DNA of 64,000 nucleotides, from contig NZ_JBDJAW010000010.1 in assembly GCF_039649665.1 (NCBI RefSeq), positions 62,001-126,000 of the forward strand, written 5' to 3'. Shown here in pieces: positions 9,142 through 16,929 of the stretch. The notes beneath the pieces are model-generated. The model saw only the letters and a list, made by a program, of their open reading frames with translations, was not told the origin of the DNA and did no database searches. Each line of letters begins with the position of its first letter. The stretch's first letter is position 1. A program made the translations under genes and the position numbers. This DNA comes from Microbispora sp. ZYX-F-249. Lineage in GTDB: Bacteria; Actinomycetota; Actinomycetes; Streptosporangiales; Streptosporangiaceae.

Positions 9142-10059
9142 TCAGCCCGCCCGCACCATGCCGACCAGCGCGTGCGCGACGTCGAGGAACTGGTCACGCG
9201 ACGAGGTCGTCGTCTGCAGGTCGACGAACGCCTCGTGCGCCCCGGTCTCGGCGAGGGTCAGCAGGTAGTCGGCGACCTGCCGCACGGTCCCCGCGTGCGG
9301 CACCTGGTCGGCGGGGGCCGGTGCGTCCGTGATCGCCGGGTTGACGCGCACCACCATGCGCAGCGCGGACGGGTCCCGGCCCGCGCCGGACGCGGCCCGC
9401 AGCGCCATGTCCCACAGGCCGGTCAGGTACGGCATGGGCATGGCCGCGCTCAACCAGCCGTCGGCCCGCCGGCCGACCCTCTCCAGCGCCCCGGGCGTGT
9501 AACCGGCCAGCAGGATCGGAGGACGCGGCCGCTGGCGGGGCTTGAGGTCGATGTGCGACGGCGGCACCGTCCAGAGCGCGCCCTTGTGCTCGACCACCTC
9601 GTCCGTCCAGACGGCCTCCATCAGGTCGAGCGTCTCCTCCAGCCGGTCTCCCCTGCCCCGCCAGGGCACCCCGGTCGCGGTGTACTCGTCGCGCAGCCAG
9701 CCGAGGCCGATGCCGACGTCCAGCCGTCCGTCGCTGAGCAGGTCGAGCGAGGTCAGCGTACGGGCGAGCAGCACGGGCGGCTGCCACAGCGCGTTGAGCG
9801 TGCTGGTGCCCAGCCGGATCTCACGCGTGCTGACCGCGGCCAGTGTCAGCGCGGTGAGCGGGTCGAAGAACGTCCCGAAGGCCGGCGGAACCGTCCCGTC
9901 TCCTCCCGGGTACGGGTCGCTGGGGGCCAGCGGCAGCAGGACGCGGTCGCCCGCCCACAGGCTGTCGTAGCCCATCGCCTCGAGATCCGCGCTCGCCTGC
10001 CGCATGAAGTCCGGGTCGGCGAACGCGCCGTACTGGGGAACCGTGTATCCGAGCCGCAT
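9142..10059 (-). CDS. LLM-class (luciferase-like) F420-dependent oxidoreductase
   Basis: The 305-residue product starts MRLGYTVPQYG, the usual opening of luciferase-like TIM-barrel oxidoreductases. It also carries TSTLNALWQPPVLLARTLTSLD and DVGIGLGWLRDEY, typical of the actinobacterial TIGR03619-type group that is thought to use coenzyme F420. Start ATG 10059 is preferred because GAGGAG lies about 7 bases upstream; a frame-compatible ATG at 10083 has no such site. It is transcribed alone, with 213 bases to the next gene. The substrate cannot be read from the sequence; relatives range from F420-dependent dehydrogenases to FMN monooxygenases. Confidence 0.8.
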   Translation of the reverse strand: MRLGYTVPQYGAFADPDFMRQASADLEAMGYDSLWAGDRVLLPLAPSDPYPGGDGTVPPAFGTFFDPLTALTLAAVSTREIRLGTSTLNALWQPPVLLARTLTSLDLLSDGRLDVGIGLGWLRDEYTATGVPWRGRGDRLEETLDLMEAVWTDEVVEHKGALWTVPPSHIDLKPRQRPRPPILLAGYTPGALERVGRRADGWLSAAMPMPYLTGLWDMALRAASGAGRDPSALRMVVRVNPAITDAPAPADQVPHAGTVRQVADYLLTLAETGAHEAFVDLQTTTSSRDQFLDVAHALVGMVRAG

Positions 10060-10272
10060 GAGTGTCTCCTCGCACTTCGCCATGGCGGAATCGCCCTGTC
10101 CGGGCGTCGGCGGAGACGCTAGAAAGGCCCGCTTGCGGAAAACTTGGACCTCTCCAGTGCCGGTACGGAGTCGAAATCGTGCTGTCGCGCGCTCACCCGC
10201 ACCGGTAGGTCATCTCGTGCGGCGTGCCCGACGGCACCCGGCCGAAACCGAGCGGGCACGCCGCCGTCGCGG

Positions 10273-10884
10273 TCAGGACAGCTGGATGGCCCTGACGATT
10301 CTGCCGAGGTCGGGGACGAGGGGCTCGCTGGCCATCACGGTGATCACGATGCCCTCGCGCTCGACCCAGCCGACGTACTTCCCGTGCCCGAGTGCGCCGT
10401 CGCCCTGCCTGCTCATCACCCTGCGGCCGCCGATCTTCTCGATCTTCGTGTTCCACCGGAACGTGCCGATGTCGACCGGGAGCCTCCTGAGCTGCGAGAG
10501 CTTGTGCGCGCCCGGCCTGCAGACGACCCGCACCCACAGCGCGCGGTGCTCGGGGTCCACGTCGTCGCGGTCGTCCCACCACGCATAGCCGTACTCGCTC
10601 CAGCCCTTGTGCTTCGCCGCGGCCACCCCACCGTGGGCGAGGCCCGTGGGGATGTAGCCGGTGACGAGCCCCTTGACGGCCGTGGAGCCGCGCGGCGGCT
10701 GGTCGGCCTTCCCCGCTGTGGACCGCTTGATCTCGGCTTTGGAAGCCGTCGGGCAGGCCGTCTCGGCGAGGACGGAAGCCTGGGCGGGAGAGGCGGCCAC
10801 AGAGGCGGCCACAGAGGCGGCCACAGCGCTGACCGAGGTGACGACCAGGGAGGAGAGGGCGAGCAGATGCCGGAAACGATTCAT
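10273..10884 (-). CDS. Secreted protein of unknown function
   Basis: This encodes 203 residues starting MNRFRHLLALSSLVV, a signal peptide with an unusually long Ala/Ser-rich h/c-region that includes the repeated tetrapeptide AASV. The mature region has one early Cys (ETACPTAS) and one later Cys (VRVVCRPG). It is rich in Trp and charged residues (WSEYGYAWWDDRDDVD) and ends LGRIVRAIQLS. No enzyme motif is recognisable. ATG 10884 was chosen because the signal peptide begins there; the frame extends further upstream but as Arg/Gly-rich sequence typical of non-coding high-GC DNA. The ribosome binding site is weak. Confidence 0.65.
   Translation of the reverse strand: MNRFRHLLALSSLVVTSVSAVAASVAASVAASPAQASVLAETACPTASKAEIKRSTAGKADQPPRGSTAVKGLVTGYIPTGLAHGGVAAAKHKGWSEYGYAWWDDRDDVDPEHRALWVRVVCRPGAHKLSQLRRLPVDIGTFRWNTKIEKIGGRRVMSRQGDGALGHGKYVGWVEREGIVITVMASEPLVPDLGRIVRAIQLS
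10789..10824. repeat. Three perfect 12-bp tandem copies in a signal-peptide coding region
   Basis: AGAGGCGGCCAC occurs three times head to tail without a mismatch. The unit is a multiple of three, so copy number can change without a frameshift. It codes for AASV-type tetrapeptides in the signal peptide of the secreted protein at 10273-10884. Confidence 0.9.
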
Positions 10885-11069
10885 GCGCCATTGGATGCGG
10901 GGCCGGCGGCATGAGTTCTCCTGGGCGGACCCGTTTCGCCCCGCTTCCCGACGCCGGGGTGTCGTCCGGGAACGGCCACGGGCGAAGGCGCGGAGACGGG
11001 CGGAGCCCGGGCCCGGACGCCCGTCACGGCGGGCCGGGCCGGGCGGAGAGTCCGCTCCGAGGCGTCCGT

Positions 11070-11513
11070 TCAGACGCCGGCCGTCGCCTCCGCGTGCGCG
11101 GCGGCCGTCTCCGCGGAGTCCTCCGCGGACTGTCCGGCGGGGTCCTCCTGGCCGGCGTCGGGGGCGGCGTCGGGGTGCGCCGCGACGAACCGCTCGATGA
11201 CCTCGTCGGCCATCTTCCCGCGCGGGGGCACGTCCAGCCCCTGCTCGCGGGCCCACTCGCGGACGTCCGTCAGGGTGTAACCCCGCAGGCGCGGGGAGGT
11301 GTCGGCGGCCTTCTTGGACCGCGACGCCTGCTTCACCTCACGGGCGTTCTCCAGCACTTCCTCGATGAACGCGAGAGCCTCGCTCAGCCGCTGCTGGTTC
11401 GCGTCGGACAGGTCGATGGCGAAGGTCCGGTTCAGCAGCGGGAACTCCCGTCGCGCCACATCGTCGCCCTCGGAGTGGTCGAGGTCGTCAACCAGAATCA
11501 CCTTCTGCGCCAC
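11070..11513 (-). CDS. Lsr2-family nucleoid-associated protein, divergent form with acidic tail
   Basis: This is a 147-residue DNA-bridging protein of the Lsr2 type. The N-terminal half (AQKVILVDDLDHSEGD, then TFAIDLSDANQQRL) matches the beta-sheet dimerisation domain. Residues about 85-115 (YTLTDVREWAREQGLDV, PPRGKMADEVIERF) match the C-terminal helix-turn-helix that inserts an RGR loop into the AT-rich minor groove. Here the loop reads RGK, the linker lacks the usual long Arg/Gly stretch, and the protein ends in about 30 Ala/Glu/Asp-rich residues that canonical Lsr2 does not have. GTG 11513 was chosen because it opens the conserved AQKV sequence and has GGAAGGG about 5 bases upstream. It is probably a paralogue of the main Lsr2. 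Confidence 0.85.
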   Translation of the reverse strand: MAQKVILVDDLDHSEGDDVARREFPLLNRTFAIDLSDANQQRLSEALAFIEEVLENAREVKQASRSKKAADTSPRLRGYTLTDVREWAREQGLDVPPRGKMADEVIERFVAAHPDAAPDAGQEDPAGQSAEDSAETAAAHAEATAGV

Positions 11514-11817
11514 GTGCAGCCCTTCCAGGGTGGATCTCCGTCTAACTGGACCGTGGCATCTTACTGGTGCTCCGCTCACCGGCCCGCCTTCCCCGGTTCC
11601 TCCCCCCCGAGCACGAGCGTCACCGCGGCCACGCCGTACGACCGTCGTCAGCGGGGCGGGCGGGAAGCAGCCCGGACCGGAGAAGTCGGGCTGGCCGCCC
11701 GCGCTCATGCCCGCCGGAGTCACCGACACCCCCAGGACCAGCCACGGCCATGCTCGGCGGGCCCTCGCCTCATGCGTCACGGCGTGCTCGGACACCGCCG
11801 AAGTATCCCCGGACCGA
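11514..11817. other. Intergenic stretch with no gene seen
   Basis: These 304 bases separate the Lsr2-like gene from the NTF2-like gene, both on the minus strand. No frame gives a plausible protein. The stretch must hold the promoter of the Lsr2-like gene. The segment next to that start (about 11530-11570) is the least GC-rich part. I saw no strong hairpin or repeat. Confidence 0.5.
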
Positions 11818-12186
11818 TCACTCGGCGCCGTGCGTGCCCCACCCGGAGACGATCAGGTCGTCCTCGAGAACCAGCACCTCGCTGGCGAGTGCCCCCGTCT
11901 CCTTCCTGAAGTTGATGACGACACAGTCGATGCCCGCGTAGACGCCGACGACCTCGAACCGCAGATCCGGGTTGCGCCGCAACCCCTCGGCCCAGTAGGC
12001 CCGCAGCGCGTCCTTGCCGCGGATCACTCCATCGGAGCCCTCGATGAGCCGCGCCGCGATCGGGGAACGGAACACCACGTCGTCGGCGTAGTGCCGCATG
12101 ACGCGGTCGAGGTCGTGGGCGTTCCATTCGTCCGCCCAGGTGGCGGCGAACGCGCGGGCCCAGTCGAGATCCATGGTGCCATCCAA
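11818..12186 (-). CDS. NTF2-like / SnoaL-type small protein
   Basis: The product has 122 residues with the pattern of the NTF2-like fold: WADEWNAHDLDRVMRHYADD, then VVFRSPIAARL, then a GKDALRAYW helix and alternating beta strands ending in GWGTHG. This cone-shaped fold is shared by SnoaL cyclases, ketosteroid isomerases and many orphan small-molecule binders. No catalytic residue set is diagnostic here, so the role is unknown. The start may be ATG 12186 or ATG 12174 (MDLDW); the second lies closer to the conserved part. Confidence 0.75.
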   Translation of the reverse strand: MDGTMDLDWARAFAATWADEWNAHDLDRVMRHYADDVVFRSPIAARLIEGSDGVIRGKDALRAYWAEGLRRNPDLRFEVVGVYAGIDCVVINFRKETGALASEVLVLEDDLIVSGWGTHGAE

Positions 12187-12331
12187 GCACTCCCCGGCGC
12201 CGCGGCGTCTGCGCCTGCGCCTGCGTCCCGCTGTACGGCCCCGGGCGCCGGGGCGCAGCCGGGCGCCGACCTCACCCAGGTAAGACCGGGCGCGGACGGC
12301 ACCGGGGAACGGTTCCGATGCGGGAGCAGGT

Positions 12332-12820
12332 TCAGGAGCCGGTGTGGAGGCGGCGGTGCAGCGCGCGGACCTCGTCGGCCAGCGCGGGCACGGGCCCGGC
12401 CACCCGCACGCCGGGCGCGACCTCTTCGACCGGAAGGGTCCGCACCGGCGGGGGTGGCACGTCCCACTCGGCCAGCCACCGCGCGAGCTGCGCCGACGAC
12501 GCGACGTAGACGATCCGGCCGAGCCCCACCCACCCGTGCGCCGCCGCGCACATCGGGCAGTGCTCGCCGGAGGTGTAGACGGTGGCCTTCGCGCGCTCCT
12601 CCGGCGTCATGTTCGCCGCGGCCCAGCGCGCCAGCTCGAATTCCGGGTGCCGCGTGTGGTCGCCGCCCGCCACCCGGTTGCGGTCCTCGGCCAGCACCTC
12701 GCCGTCCCCCGCGACCAGCACCGAGCCGAACGGCTCGTCGTCCGCCTCCAGCGCTTCCTTCGCCAGCTCCACACAGCGGCGAAGGTGGCCCATCTCCTCG
12801 GGCGTCGGCTCGTAACTCAT
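12332..12820 (-). CDS. Nucleoside/cytidine deaminase-family zinc hydrolase
   Basis: The 162-residue product has the cytidine-deaminase zinc site: His58 and Glu60 in HPEFE, and Cys88 and Cys91 in EHCPMC. In the family Glu acts as proton shuttle and His plus two Cys hold Zn2+. The residue before the Cys pair is His rather than the usual Pro (PCPMC), a small deviation. The opening MSYEPTPEEMGHLRRCVELA and EPFGSVLVAG resemble guanine or cytosine deaminases of the TadA/GuaD group. ATG 12820 begins this conserved part. It is divergent from the Nei-type gene, with only 43 bases between the two starts, so the promoters must overlap. Confidence 0.8.
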   Translation of the reverse strand: MSYEPTPEEMGHLRRCVELAKEALEADDEPFGSVLVAGDGEVLAEDRNRVAGGDHTRHPEFELARWAAANMTPEERAKATVYTSGEHCPMCAAAHGWVGLGRIVYVASSAQLARWLAEWDVPPPPVRTLPVEEVAPGVRVAGPVPALADEVRALHRRLHTGS

Positions 12821-12863
12821 GATCGATACGGTAACTCCGGACGGGACGGGTAGGGCGAGGGGC

Positions 12864-13619
12864 ATGCCGGAGGGGCATCTGGTCCATCGCTACGCGGACG
12901 AGCAGCACGAGGCGCTCGCCGGCCGGGTGGTCAGCGCCACCAGCCCGCAGGGCAGGTTCGACGCCGGCCCGTACGACGGCAGGGTCGTCGAGGGCGTGGA
13001 GGCGCTCGGCAAGCACCTGCTCTACCGGCTGGAGGGCGCCCCGGCCATCCACGTACACCTCGGCATGCGGGGTCTCTTCCTGCGCTACGACGACCCGGCG
13101 GCCGAACCCCGCAAGGGCACCCGGCTGCGTCTGGCCACCGGAGAGGCGGCGTTCGACCTGATCGCGCCCGCCCGCTGCGAGCCGATGGACGAGCGGGCGC
13201 TGGCCGCACTGCGGGCCGCGACCGGCCCCGACCCCCTGCGGGGTGACGTCGGCAGAACCGAGGCCGTACAACGCCTGCTCGCGGCCCACGTCCCGGTCGG
13301 CGCCGCCGTGCTCGACCAGGGCGTGTGGTCGGGGATCGGCAACGCCTGGCGGGCGGAGCTGCTCTTCCTCACCGGCCTCGACCCCGGCGCCCGCGACATC
13401 GGCGCCGAGGCCGCCGGGCGGCTCTGGGACGCCGCCGTGCGGTACCTCGCGCTGGGCCGCGACGCCGGGCAGGTGGTCAGCGACCCGGAGGCGCCGGACG
13501 AGCGGTGGGTCTACAAACGTGAGCGCTGCCGCCGCTGCGGGACCGCCGTCCGGACCTGGACGCTGGCCTCGAGGACGGCGTACGCGTGCCCGGCCGACCA
13601 GCACCTCGATGCCCTCTGA
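12864..13619 (+). CDS. Endonuclease VIII-type DNA glycosylase/AP lyase (Fpg/Nei family)
   Basis: This is a base-excision repair enzyme of 251 residues. After Met removal it begins PEGH, so it has the catalytic N-terminal Pro and Glu of the family. ATG 12864 is fixed by that motif, with GCGAGGGG just upstream. It continues with the H2TH region (AVLDQGVWSGIGNAWRAE, containing the conserved Gly-Ile-Gly-Asn). The C-terminal zinc finger has Cys222, Cys225 and Cys242, but the fourth ligand position is Asp245 (CPADQ) instead of Cys. It resembles the actinobacterial Nei2-type enzymes, which act on oxidised pyrimidines. It is followed 38 bases later by the Spl-family gene on the same strand, a plausible DNA-repair unit. 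Confidence 0.85.
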   Translation: MPEGHLVHRYADEQHEALAGRVVSATSPQGRFDAGPYDGRVVEGVEALGKHLLYRLEGAPAIHVHLGMRGLFLRYDDPAAEPRKGTRLRLATGEAAFDLIAPARCEPMDERALAALRAATGPDPLRGDVGRTEAVQRLLAAHVPVGAAVLDQGVWSGIGNAWRAELLFLTGLDPGARDIGAEAAGRLWDAAVRYLALGRDAGQVVSDPEAPDERWVYKRERCRRCGTAVRTWTLASRTAYACPADQHLDAL

Positions 13620-13657
13620 CCTGGGAAGTCATGCCGTTACGGGCTTGTTATACATAG

Positions 13658-14725
13658 GTGAACGAAGGCCAGAGACTGCTGGACATCCGCCGAATCTACG
13701 TCGAGCCCGCCGCCGCCGGACTGCCGCGCGGCAAGGAGATCCTGGAGCGGTTCCCCGAGGCCGAGCGCATCGAGATCGAGGCCCACCACCGCATCCCCGA
13801 GTTGTACGGGGACGAGGCGAACGTGGCCCGCTGGGTCAGGATCAAGACCGAGGCGCTCGTCCTCGGCGTGAAGAAGTCGCTCACCGCGCGGCCCAACGGC
13901 CGGTCGAGCGACTTCATCGCGCCCTCCACCGCCAACGGCTGCGCGATGGCCTGCGCGTACTGCTACGTGCCGCGCCGCAAGGGCTACAGCAACCCGATCA
14001 CCGTGTTCGCCAACATCGACAAGATCACGGGTTATCTCGCCAGGCACGCCGGGCGCCAGGGCGTCAAGCCCGAGCCGAACCAGGTCGATCCGCACGCCTG
14101 GGTCTACGACATCGGCGAGAACTCCGACTGCTCGGTGGACGCGACCGTCTCCGACAACGTGCGCGACCTCGTCGGCCTCTTCCGCGGCCTGCCGAACGCC
14201 AAGGCGAGCTTCGCCACCAAGTACGTCAACCGCGACCTGCTCGACTGGGACCCGCGGGGCCGTACGCGTGTCCGCTTCAGCCTGATGCCGGCCGCGGACG
14301 CCAAGCTGCTCGACATCCGCACCTCGCCCGTCGCCGACAGGATCGCGGCGATCGACGACTTCGTCGAGGCGGGATACGAGGTGCACGTCAACTTCAGCCC
14401 GGTCGTCGTCCGTGACGGCTGGCTGGAGGACTGGGCCGAGCTGCTCGGGCAGCTCGACGACGCGCTCAGCCCGGCCGCCCGCGCGCAGCTCGCCGCCGAG
14501 GTCATCTTCCTCACGCACAACGACCGGCTGCACGAGGTCAACCTCGGCTGGCATCCCAAGGCCGAGGAGGTGCTGTGGCGTCCCGACCTCCAGCAGCCGA
14601 AGCGCTCGCAGACCGGCGGCTGGAACGTCCGCTACAAGACCGGCCACAAGGGCCGCTACGTCACCGCGCTCACCGACCTGATCGCCGAGAAGATCCCGTA
14701 TTGCACGGTCCGTTACGCCTTCTGA
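13658..14725 (+). CDS. Spore photoproduct lyase-family radical SAM protein
   Basis: The 355-residue product carries the spore-photoproduct-lyase version of the radical SAM cluster motif, CX3CX2C, as Cys95, Cys99 and Cys102 (CAMACAYCYVPRRKGY). The 4Fe-4S cluster would cleave S-adenosylmethionine to start radical chemistry; in SplB this reverses thymine dimers. Cys158 in ENSDCSVDA lies where the hydrogen-donor Cys of Bacillus SplB is expected, although the spacing (56 after the cluster) is longer than I recall for that enzyme. The actinobacterial members form a separate group whose substrate is not settled. The start is GTG 13658. The 3' end overlaps the convergent tetR gene by 13 bases. Confidence 0.85.
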   Translation: MNEGQRLLDIRRIYVEPAAAGLPRGKEILERFPEAERIEIEAHHRIPELYGDEANVARWVRIKTEALVLGVKKSLTARPNGRSSDFIAPSTANGCAMACAYCYVPRRKGYSNPITVFANIDKITGYLARHAGRQGVKPEPNQVDPHAWVYDIGENSDCSVDATVSDNVRDLVGLFRGLPNAKASFATKYVNRDLLDWDPRGRTRVRFSLMPAADAKLLDIRTSPVADRIAAIDDFVEAGYEVHVNFSPVVVRDGWLEDWAELLGQLDDALSPAARAQLAAEVIFLTHNDRLHEVNLGWHPKAEEVLWRPDLQQPKRSQTGGWNVRYKTGHKGRYVTALTDLIAEKIPYCTVRYAF

Positions 14726-15258
14726 CCGCCGTCCGGCAGCGCGGGAGCGCGTACGGCGAGCTCCACCCACCGTCTCCGGGCGCGCTCCGGCGCCCCGGCG
14801 TCCGGTGAGGTGGTCAGGAGCAGGGCGACGTCGTCGGCCGTGACGTCGGGCCGCAGCGTGCGGTCCCGGTGGGCGGCGGCGACCAGGATCTCCAGCGAGT
14901 GGACGGCGCGCTCCTGGATCCCGCGCAGCGATTCGCCCGCCAGGCCCGCCACCGCCTCACGGAGCAGGCGTTCCTGTCCCATGTCCACCACCACCCGGTG
15001 CAGCAGCCCGGCGATCTCGTCCAGGGCCGCGCTCCGGCCGTCGCCCACTCTGCCCACGGCGGCGTCGAGGGTCTCGGCGATGGTCGCGCCCAGCTCGGTC
15101 ACGATGGCCTCGACCAGGTCGTTCTTCGTGGGGAAGTGCCGGTAGAGCGTGCCCACGGCCACCCCGGCCGCCGCCGCGATGTCGTCCATCCCGGCCTCCG
15201 GCCCGTGCGCCGTGATGAGCTCGCGCGCCGCGCGGACGATGGCGGCCCGGTTGCGCAC
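14713..15258 (-). CDS. TetR-family transcriptional repressor, probably missing its original start
   Basis: The 181-residue product has a complete N-terminal helix-turn-helix (MDDIAAAAGVAVGTLYRHFP) and a C-terminal ligand domain ending LAVRAPALPDG. The only start left is GTG 15258 (RNRAAIVRAARELI). In-frame codons upstream still read RRPKRPRADA, the basic leader usual in such repressors, and then run into sequence belonging to the truncated SDR. The original start, promoter and operator therefore seem to have been lost in a deletion near 15,270-15,290. The DNA-binding domain is intact, so the protein may still function if transcribed. It would normally have controlled the divergent SDR. Confidence 0.75.
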   Translation of the reverse strand: MRNRAAIVRAARELITAHGPEAGMDDIAAAAGVAVGTLYRHFPTKNDLVEAIVTELGATIAETLDAAVGRVGDGRSAALDEIAGLLHRVVVDMGQERLLREAVAGLAGESLRGIQERAVHSLEILVAAAHRDRTLRPDVTADDVALLLTTSPDAGAPERARRRWVELAVRAPALPDGGQKA

Positions 15259-15281
15259 CGCGTCCGCACGGGGCCGCTTGG

Positions 15282-16013
15282 GCCGCCGGGATCCGCCGCG
15301 ACGCGCCGCAGGCCACCGTCGACGTGGTGCGCCTGGACCTGGCCTCGCTCGCGTCGGTGCGGGAGGCGGCCGGCGAGATCCGCGCCCGCCACGACCGGAT
15401 CGACCTGCTCGTCAACAACGCCGGCGTGACCGGGCTCTCGGGCCGCAGGGAGGACGGCTTCGAGATCCAGTTCGGCGTCAACCACCTGGGGCACTTCGCC
15501 CTCGCCGGGCTGATGCTGGATCTGCTGCTGACCGTGCCCGGGTCCCGCGTGGTGACGGTCAGCAGCATCGGCCACCGGTTCGGCCGCATCGACACCGACG
15601 ACCCCGGCTCCGGCGCGGGCGCCTACGCCCGGTCGAAGCTCGCCAACCTGCTGTTCACCTACGAACTGCAGCGGCGGCTGCGGGCGGCCGGCGCGTCCAC
15701 CGCGGCGCTGGCCGCGCATCCGGGCGGCGCCGCGACGGAGGTGTTCCGCTACTCCTCGCCATGGTTCCGGGTGCCGAACCTGCTGATCGCCCGGCTGTTC
15801 GGGCGAACCGCGGCCATGGGTGCGCGGCCCATCCTGCGCGCGGCGACCGATCACGAGGCCGTCGGCGGCGACTACTACGGCCCGGGCGGCCTGTTCGAGA
15901 TCCGCGGCCATCCCGTGCGGGTCAGGGCGGCGGCCCGCGCCCACGACCGCGGCCTGGGCGAGCGCCTGTGGGAGGTCTCCCAGCGGCTCACCTCCGTGAC
16001 CTATCCCGTCTGA
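15282..16013 (+). pseudogene. Short-chain dehydrogenase/reductase lacking its N-terminal cofactor-binding segment
   Basis: SDR sequence is clear from GIRRDAPQATVD onward: DLASLASVREA, LLVNNAGVTG (the NNAG motif), FGVNHLGHFAL, VVTVSSIGH (catalytic Ser) and AYARSKLANLL (YxxxK). Missing is everything before that: the start codon, the first beta strand and the TGxxxGxG NAD(P)-binding loop, about 45-50 residues. Immediately upstream lies the head of the opposite-strand tetR. A GTG at 15324 could start a 229-residue product, but it would have no dinucleotide-binding loop and has no visible ribosome binding site. This looks like a 5' deletion that fused two divergent genes. Confidence 0.7.
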
Positions 16014-16053
16014 GCGCCGTCGTCGTCCTCAGGACGATCGCGGCGGGTGACGG

Positions 16054-16854
16054 TCAGACGCGCGCGGCGGTGACCACCACCGTGACGTAGGACATCGTGA
16101 AGCCGCCGCCCATCGCGTCGATCGCGTCCCCGACGCCCGCCAGCACCTCCGCGAGCGTGTCCGGGGGAAGCCGGGTGAGGACGCCCGACGTGGGCATCTG
16201 GTCCAGCCACTCGTCGCGGGTGTAGAACCGCTGCCAGCCGTACCGCCACTCCTCGGGGTCGCCGAACGCGCCCGCGTCCCTGATCCCGTCGGCGGCCTTG
16301 TCGAACAGCGGCCGGTAGCCGTCGAGGGCCGACCCCGCGGGCCGGTCCTGCGCGGGAAAGCCGGGCATCACCCGCCGGTAGACCTCGGCGTGGGTGTCCG
16401 CCACGGCGGGCGGGGGTTCGAACACGTGCCAGAACGCCGCCAGCCGCCCGCCGGGACGCAGTACCTCCGCGGCCTTGACCGCTCCGGCGACGGGATCGAC
16501 CCAGTGCCAGGCCGTCCCGGCGACGACCGCGTCGAACGTACGGCCGGCGGGATCCCACGCCTCGAAGGTCGCCACCTCCGCATCGATCCCGCTCCGGCGG
16601 GCGAAGCCGGCCATCCGCGCGTCGGGTTCGACGCCGAGCACCGTGCAGCCCGCCGCCCGGAACTGCCGGGCCGCGATGCCGGTGCCGCAGCCGACGTCGA
16701 GGACGTCGCGGCCGGGGCTCGCGGCGACGATCCGCTCCACCATCGCGCCGGGATAGGGCGGCCGGGTGCGGTCGTAGCGCTCGGCGTCAACGCCGAACGA
16801 CTCCGCCATCCCTCGCGCCTTGTGCGGTTCGTGTTCGAAAGAGTTGGTGGGCAT
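16054..16854 (-). CDS. Class I SAM-dependent methyltransferase
   Basis: The 266-residue product has the methyltransferase fold: motif I DVLDVGCGTGIAARQF, the acidic end of strand 2 in VLGVEPDARM, then TFDAVVAGTAWHWVD and LRPGGRLAAFWHVF. This is the ubiquinone/tocopherol-type (Methyltransf_11) pattern of many actinobacterial stand-alone methyltransferases. ATG 16854 begins MPTNSFEHEPH; ATG 16809 (MAESFGVDAERYDR) is a possible later start. The first start sits only 3 bases from a palindromic operator, so the transcript would be leaderless or nearly so. It is divergent from a TetR gene, which is most likely its repressor. The substrate is unknown. Confidence 0.8.
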   Translation of the reverse strand: MPTNSFEHEPHKARGMAESFGVDAERYDRTRPPYPGAMVERIVAASPGRDVLDVGCGTGIAARQFRAAGCTVLGVEPDARMAGFARRSGIDAEVATFEAWDPAGRTFDAVVAGTAWHWVDPVAGAVKAAEVLRPGGRLAAFWHVFEPPPAVADTHAEVYRRVMPGFPAQDRPAGSALDGYRPLFDKAADGIRDAGAFGDPEEWRYGWQRFYTRDEWLDQMPTSGVLTRLPPDTLAEVLAGVGDAIDAMGGGFTMSYVTVVVTAARV

Positions 16855-16856
16855 GC

Positions 16857-16884
16857 GCCCACTATGAGTGGGCACACGCCCACT
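16857..16884. promoter_or_regulatory. TetR operator with three alternating arms between methyltransferase and tetR
   Basis: GCCCACT (16857-16863), AGTGGGC (16867-16873) and GCCCACT (16878-16884) alternate in orientation. This gives two overlapping perfect inverted repeats, with 3-base and 4-base centres. The arrangement lies between a TetR gene (start 16930) and a methyltransferase (start 16854), and touches the latter's start. It is a convincing self-regulatory operator where one bound repressor could block both genes. Confidence 0.75.
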
Positions 16885-16929
16885 CGTCAAACGGGATAAA
16901 GTCGGCGGACGGACAGGAGGAACGGAACG

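Noticed and set aside
10885..11256. N-terminal extension of the secreted protein gene at 10.3 kb
   Set aside because: The added residues are Arg/Gly/Pro-rich and would bury the signal peptide.
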